From Pisolithus tinctorius (Eukaryota; Basidiomycota; Agaricomycetes; Boletales; Pisolithaceae), in contig JANFAH010000009.1 in NCBI GenBank assembly GCA_024663395.1, forward strand, positions 1,550,001-1,614,000: a DNA stretch of 64,000 bases, written 5' to 3'. Positions within the stretch are counted from its first letter, which is position 1. The number at the start of each line of letters is the position of its first letter. Position numbers and translations under genes: made by a program. This document shows positions 58,951 to 64,000 of this stretch, piece after piece. A model generated the notes under the pieces. That model was not told the origin of the DNA. It saw nothing but the letters and a program-made list of their open reading frames with translations, and did not search any database.

Positions 58951-60263
58951 ATGGATCTTGAAGCACAGCAGCTCCAGCACCATCGTCATCACTGTCTTGC
59001 TGCACTTGTAGTAGCAGTGATGATCCAGGTGCTATGCCTCTATGACCTCCTTTTTCATTCTGACTCAGAACCAATCCCCTACCATACCTCAATCCTGACT
59101 GGTGAGGGGTGGATGCTAGAGCTCCTGAATGGTCATCCAGACAGGATACAGACTTGCCTTGGTGTCAGCCATGGGGTTTTTGATCACCTGATGCAGGTGC
59201 TCACCCATCATGGTTTTGTGCCTTCTCACAATGGAATTTCTGTGGAGGAACAACTTGGGATATTCCTCTACACCTGTGTTACTGGGTTGTCATCCCAGCA
59301 TGTTGCTGAGAGGTTCCAACACTCACCAGGGACCATCACTAGGTAGGGAGTTCATTGGACTGTCTGATATTTTTCTCACAATTTTTTAGATATTTCAAAG
59401 CAATGTTGGCTTTCTTTTCTGGGGGACAATTCTATGCATCCCAAGTGCAATTCCCCACCAACAACACTCCCATATCAACTATGATTACTAGTGACCCACG
59501 CTTCTGATTTTTCCAGGATTGTATTGGTGCAGTTGATGGCACTCATATTCAAGCATTCACTGCTGCTGAGGACCAGCCTTACATGAGGAACTGGAAGGGC
59601 TACCTATCTCAAAACTGTCTCTTCATCTGTGATCTTGACTTCTTCTTCACATATGCCCTCACTGGCTTTGATGCATCAACTGCAGATGCAACCATGTGGC
59701 ATGATGCACACAGGAATGACTTGCACATGCCACCTGGGAAGTACCTTCTTGCAGATGCAGGGTTTGGGACCTGTGATGCACTTCTGGTTCCCTATCAAGG
59801 TGTTCGTTACCATCTGAAAGAATGGTGCCAGGCTGGATTAAGGTAAGTTGCTATTCCATTCTGCTCAGTGTTCCTGTAACTTCTATTTTATAGACCTCAA
59901 AACTGAGAGGAGTTATTCAACCTTTGCCATGCTGGACTTAGAAATGCCATTGAACGGATATTTGGTGTTATAAAACACAGGTGGAGGATTCTTCAAATTC
60001 CCCCTGAATATAGCATCCACACCCAAACTCAAGTACCTGCTGCTCTCTGTGCCCTCCACAATTTCATATGGCGCTATGATCCAGAAGAGTTCTTTGACCC
60101 TGAACTTGCCATGGACATAGGAGAGGATGATGGTATTGGAAGCCTTGGTGATGGACCAGCAGATGCTGCAGAGAGGAGAAGGGCTGATAATAGGTGTGAC
60201 AACATTGCAGAGGAGATGTGGATTGACTATCAGCACCAGCTTACAATTAGGGGCCTTCTCTGA
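58951..60263 (+). pseudogene. Harbinger 2 DDE transposase with internal stops
   Basis: Exon 1 58951-59342 (MDLEAQQLQHHRHHC ... LGIFLYTCVTGLSSQHVAERF). The next exon from about 59391 gives YFKAMLAFFSGGQF, then GAVDGTHIQAF, KGYLSQNCLFICDL and LLADAGF. After an intron near 59843-59893 it continues NAIERIFGVIKHRW and ends MWIDYQHQLTIRGLL. All three catalytic acidic residues are present. TGA stops at 59505-59507 (or an unseen intron there) and near 59904 (PQN-stop-EELFN, probably from CGA) break it. Confidence 0.87.
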
Positions 60264-60479
60264 GCCTGAACATTCAGATTTCATGGTGTACAAATATATG
60301 TTCTTACAATTGTTTCACACTCATGTAGAAAAATAACTTCCATTGTCAATAGGCAGCTAGTCATAGTCATGTACATTTTATTATGTACATGTTTGTATAA
60401 AGGGGGGGGGGACTTGAAAGGATATGCAGGGGGGGGGGTACATTTGTATATTGTACAAAAAAAAAAACAAGACAAACAC

Positions 60480-61736
60480 CTATCTCTGCCCATCCCGGTA
60501 CTTCATCGGCTGACACTGCACCCAAATCTGCTTTGCCGGCTCCTGATGCTTGAGGAAAATATTCACTTCATCTGGGGTCGCACTGAGGAAGTAGTCGCTG
60601 ATGTCGATCCAATCGTCTGTCGAGAGCTGCGGCATGCTGTTGATGTAGTCCATGGCAGCGTTGATGAGGGGATTGGTAGTGGGTGGCGGGGGCAATGGGG
60701 CAGCGATCGTGTGCATGAAATTATCAAGCCTGGAGGTGATGGTGGTGATGAATGAACTGCGATCTTCTTCAGCATGCGCTTTGGCTGACGGGGGCCGAGA
60801 GTGCTTCGATCCACCTTCAGACATTGCAACAGACTCGGCTTTCCTTTTTCTGTGACTGATGCTGGTGAAGGCCGATGATGATGACGACCTGGCTGATGCA
60901 TGCAACAAAAAACTTGATGGTGTGGACGGGGGGATGGAGTTCAGATCCATGGACTGTGTGTCCTCACGACAGTGAGCGTTGAGAGCATGTGTCATGTCGA
61001 GGAGGGAGAGGGAAGGAGGGGGGGTAGGAATGGTTGAAGCGGTGGGGGGTGTGGTAGAGGCAGGAGTATCAAAGGCAGAGGTCGTGGTTGTACAAGGTGC
61101 AGTAGTGGCATGTGGCCGGTAGATAAACTGACCTCGGCCATGCGAGGGGAGAAGGAGCTCGACACTGGCAAAGTGGGGGAACCCAGAATTGCAAAATGGC
61201 TTCGTGTCTTTGTGTGCCTGACTAGATGTTAGTGGATGATCTGACAAGAAAAAAACTACATTACCTTTACATACCGATCCCAAAGATTGGCATTGTCCAG
61301 CAAGATCATTGCACCATGCTTGTCATCGTAAGCAAAGCCAGAGGCCACCGATTTAAGATCGGCAATGGTGTAGTAGGATTTTTTAAGCTGGATAATTGTT
61401 AGCAAGGCAAAAAAAAAGAATGATACAATGACTTACTGCCTTGAACTTCCGCTCACATGATTCAGCTGTCTTATTGCCATTATCTGGACTCGGTGGATGA
61501 TTATGAGCCATGTGGGCTGCTGCGGCGTTCCACGTAGCCTTCTTAAAGTTCCCATCGCTGGCCTGTGAAAGATGAGAGGCCAAGAAATCCAATAACGCAC
61601 CTTCCTCCTCTGTTGTCCATACCACAGCTTTCTTGCAAGTCCTGGGGGGAGGCAGGGGGTTCCGTGGGTCTAGAGGATTGATTGTAAGGCCATGCGAGCA
61701 CAATGAGCGGGTTGATCCTGCAGATGAGCCAGACAT
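60480..61736 (-). CDS. Harbinger 2 Myb/SANT-like DNA-binding protein
   Basis: Three exons: 61736-61439, 61389-61265 and 61217-60480. Starts MSGSSAGSTRS; an in-frame ATG at 61790 lies close to the terminal repeat and is less likely. The SANT-like trihelix is VWTTEEEGALLDFLASHL ... WNAAAAHM, then YYTIADLKSVASGFAYDD. The Ser/Thr/Pro-rich middle has a basic patch (SHRKRKAE), and a helical C-terminus ends YRDGQR. Harbinger elements need such a partner to carry the transposase to the nucleus and the element ends. No stop or shift seen, unlike the companion transposase. Confidence 0.82.
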
Positions 61737-61794
61737 TCGATGATCATAGTAACCAGGTGACAATGGTTTGTACCTCAGGTGGATGCACATGACA

Positions 61795-61870
61795 GTTCAC
61801 ATCATGTGAACCTCTTAACCGAAGCTGAAGTTGAAAACTTGGACTTCACATTCGCAGGGTGAATGGCGCC
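61795..61870 (-). repeat. Right inverted repeat of Harbinger 2
   Basis: Outer 15 bp differ from the left end at one position; inner part matches in blocks (GAAGTC, TTCAACTTC, GCTTCGG). Confidence 0.75.
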
Positions 61871-62418
61871 TCAGCACTCTGTTTGATGCAGGTGTGCAGG
61901 GTGGTGATGGGTTGGAGGGGCCTGGTGTACTGGAAGGCAATGGAGAACATCCAGAGGCACACGTATTGCACGATCAAATTGCAGAGGCAATGTGGATCGA
62001 TTACCAGGCTATCCTGAGGGAGAGAGAGGGAGCGGGACACATGGAGCTCCTTGAAGATGAGTCTGACATGGATGTGGATGGCACTGAGGACGAGTATAGC
62101 GGTGGGGAGGAATATACCTAGGAAATACTGCCCCTCCATGTACATTTTTTAATGTGAAGATTTTATTCCAGTGATCGTTCTCAAAAAGTCGTCCAAAGCA
62201 ACATGAATTACAACAACAAATGAAAGAAATACATGGCAGTATGGAAAGTATATGCAGCTACATTGTAATTCAAAGTGGTCCCCCCTGATCAACACCACCT
62301 TCCCGCAGATGACCAGTGATAGATCGTTGATACTCTTGGTTGGCGACAGCTTGATGAAGAGTGGGATTTGTGATGGATGCGTACATCATTGCCTTCTTCT
62401 CTGTCATATCCATGACTC

Positions 62419-63291
62419 TCGGACTTGTTCCCAGTCCAGTCCGGACCCCTAGCCCCTATCTACGGTCAAGTTCGGTCCTAGTCCAGCCTAGAAAACCCAA
62501 TCCCAGCCCTAGATAACTCAACTCTGGCCTGCATAACTCAAGTCTGGTGTTTTACCCCTATCTCCGGTCCATTTCGGCCTCCTGGCCTTGCACTGCTCCA
62601 CCCTGGTCCTCCTAGGTCTATGTCCAGGTCACCCGGACATAACTCTGGTCTGTTTCCCTTTGTTTGTACTATATTTAGTCTAGCCCATTCATCAGACTTT
62701 GCTTACTGTACAATCCTGTGTCCGACCCCAGTTATGCCGGTCACCCAGACTTTGGCTATTAGCCTCTGCATAGCCACTGTGGCTATCCTCATCTTGCTAA
62801 TCATCTCACTAATAGCTTGTTCACAAGTCCGGCTCTATGTTCATTATCCCAGACCGGCCTCATGTATTTAACCCCTGTACATACTTCATAGCACCCTCAG
62901 TCAGAATATCAATTAAGTATTACCCTCGACTCCTGTCTTACCCCTCGAGACTACTCTATAGCTAAGGCCGAGCCTTAAGCTATCCCCGACCCCTGTCCTG
63001 GACCTCTCCCCGGCTTGCATAAGGGTACAGCACATAAGCTGAGACCAAGGGAGGTAGATCCAACCCCGGACTGGCTTCCCCTTGTGCGCACCCCAAGACC
63101 GGTCGGTTTCCCACGCTACCGGCCTTGTTCCCACGCTCCCGGCCTTAAGTCTGGTCCTCCGGACTTAGCCCCTAACCTCCGGCCTCAACTCCGGTCCAAC
63201 CAGACTTGGCCCCTATCTTCCCGGCCTTGACTTTGGCCACTCGGACTTGACCCCTGTCACCCGGTCTTGAAGCCTGGTCACTCCGAGGGTA
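62419..63291 (+). mobile_element. Probable solo LTR or similar repeat inserted in the Harbinger 1 partner gene
   Basis: 870 bp with no coding potential and a TATA-like GTATTTAACC near 62865, interrupting an otherwise continuous open frame. It is rich in CCGG-type phrases. Exact ends and a target duplication could not be fixed, so the class is uncertain. Confidence 0.45.
63161..63283 (+). repeat. 41-bp tandem repeat, three units
   Basis: Units starting GGACTTAGCCCC (63161), AGACTTGGCCCC (63202) and GGACTTGACCCC (63243) are spaced exactly 41 bp. A more diverged relative lies at the other end of the same insertion (near 62441). Confidence 0.75.
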
Positions 63292-64000
63292 AACCCATAC
63301 TTGACATTCTCATCTACAGTAACAGTGTGCACCATAAATGCACCTACCTCAACTGGCAGCAAGGAGTCCTCAGTGGACAGAAGGGTCAATGCCTTAGAGA
63401 GGTAGTCAACAGTATTGGTGGCAGTGGCTCCATGCTGGACGGTGGGGGCAGGGGCAGGGGCAGGTGAGGCAGCACTTGCATTTGCACTGTCATGGTATAT
63501 CAAACTGAGGAGATCGGTCATGTGATTGACAGCGCCAGTCAGACCAAACACTGCGGTCCCAGCTGAGAGTTTGGGCGGAACCAGCTGTTGATTCCTAGGA
63601 GGACCAAAGGACTGCGCAGACGACTGACCAGACCCACGAGATGGTTTACGCGATGGGGGCAGGGTAGAAGTGTACGAAGTTGGATAGGGCCCAGAAGAAA
63701 AAGTGTGTCTCTCCTTACCAGTCCTACTGACACTCCCTGAAGATGTGCCTGGTCCCTTCATTGGGAAGGGAGGGTATGCTGGGATGCTGGCTGACGGTGT
63801 GCCCACCCCCTGAGTCGGGACCACAATGGATGGTGAGATGCTGGGTGATGCAGATGGCATCAGTAGATTGGGGTGCGAAGGGTTGGGAAAAAATGTGGGA
63901 AATTCAGCCATGAAGTCGATATATGGGGGATCGGGAGCTGGGTTCATGTCACCGATATTACTGTTGGAAGGCTCGTCGAAGTTACATGGCCATGTTTCTT

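Larger units (their letters stand above)
58731..61870 (+). mobile_element. PIF/Harbinger element 2, complete, nested in the transposase of element 1
   Basis: 3,140 bp. Terminal inverted repeats begin GGTGCCATTCACCCT (58731) and, inverted, GGCGCCATTCACCCT (61870); weaker inverted similarity continues for about 70 bp. Target duplication TCA at 58728-58730 and 61871-61873. It contains a transposase gene on + and a convergent Myb/SANT-like gene on -. Confidence 0.9.
57577..62121 (+). pseudogene. Harbinger 1 DDE transposase, split by Harbinger 2
   Basis: Exons 57577-57959 and 58008 onward. DDE_Tnp_4-type motifs: GAIDGSHIHAS (first Asp), KGYISQNCLFACDF, LLADAGF (second Asp), NVIECIFGVVKRRF (Glu). 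A TGA after ADAGFPAE (58393) is an internal stop. The frame reaches PEDF at 58730, is broken by the 3.1-kb insertion, and resumes in phase at 61874 (STLFDAG ... QIAEAMWIDYQ) to a stop at 62121. The function would be cut-and-paste transposition; this copy is dead. Confidence 0.87.
57415..64000 (+). mobile_element. PIF/Harbinger element 1 (right end outside the window)
   Basis: Begins GAGCCAGTTTGG directly after the LTR piece ending CTAA; the 3-bp target TAA (57412-57414) fits Harbinger preference. It holds a transposase gene on + and a convergent Myb/SANT-type gene on -, the usual two-gene Harbinger layout. Each of the two genes has been hit by a later insertion (58731-61870 and about 62419-63291). 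Confidence 0.8.
62270..64000 (-). pseudogene. Harbinger 1 Myb/SANT-like protein, split by an insertion and cut by the window edge
   Basis: Piece 63947-63292 reads MNPAPDPPYIDFMAEF ... YLSKALTLLSTEDSLLPVEV ... VDENVKYGF. Its last helices resemble the C-terminus of the Harbinger 2 partner (STDDWIDISDYFLSATPDEV). After the 62419-63291 insertion, 62418-62270 continues VMDMTEKKAMMYASITNP to a stop at 62270. The SANT domain itself would be beyond the right edge. Position and orientation mirror the complete Harbinger 2, which is the main support. Confidence 0.6.

Noticed and set aside
62921..63291. Possible MITE bounded by TACCCTCG and CGAGGGTA
   Set aside because: Inverted ends are only 8-9 bp, no target duplication is visible, and the repeat content continues left to about 62419.
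1..64000. tRNA, rRNA or other structured RNA genes
   Set aside because: I looked for tRNA-like T-arm and CCA-proximal patterns and saw only primer-binding-site complements; a covariance search would be needed to exclude them.

Overview
The window looks like nuclear DNA of a mushroom-forming basidiomycete (Agaricomycetes). Genes are broken by many short introns of about 50 nt (GT-AG), the proteins match basidiomycete-type families (Dicer-like, URC1, DUF6533 membrane protein, class II DAHP synthase), and the transposons are ones typical of Agaricomycetes. Coordinates of spliced genes are mine: I joined exons by reading frame, splice consensus and remembered family motifs, without an alignment. 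|| 0-34 kb is a gene-dense euchromatic block: the 5' part of KRE33/NAT10 (-), a small Cys-containing hypothetical (+), URC1 uracil catabolism (+), a Dicer-like RNase (-), a Kv-type potassium channel (+), an auxilin/SWA2-like gene with broken frame (+), a secreted six-hairpin glycosidase (+), an Artemis/SNM1-like beta-CASP nuclease (+), a decayed glutathione transferase (+), the HECT ligase HUL5/UBE3C (+), a class II DAHP synthase (-), an isoprenylcysteine methyltransferase (+) and a DUF6533 membrane protein (-). Neighbours have unrelated jobs, as expected in a eukaryote. || 34.9-64 kb is almost entirely nested mobile DNA, and its layers can be peeled apart by target-site duplications (TSDs). 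Layer A: a decayed Ty1/copia element (34943-46760, minus) split by an apparently intact Ty3/gypsy chromovirus (37844-44648, TSD GGTGT). Layer B: a gag-only LTR retroelement (47848-57414, minus) carrying a tandem array of about 155-bp units. Its 3' LTR is split by a 5.6-kb DNA transposon (48060-53682, 13-bp perfect TIRs, 8-bp TSD CTACATCC) that encodes a large transposase-like zinc-binding protein; I suspect a divergent P-element-like family. Its 5' LTR is hit at the same LTR nucleotides by a PIF/Harbinger element (57415 to beyond the window end, TSD TAA). That element contains a second, complete 3.1-kb Harbinger (58731-61870, TSD TCA) inside its transposase gene and a probable LTR insertion (about 62419-63291) inside its Myb/SANT gene. 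|| Cytosine-methylation-type decay is visible throughout the repeat half: 19 of 20 substitutions between the two chromovirus LTRs are CpG transitions, and several transposon stop codons look like CGA to TGA changes. The most novel-looking object is the 48060-53682 transposon and its uncharacterised protein family.
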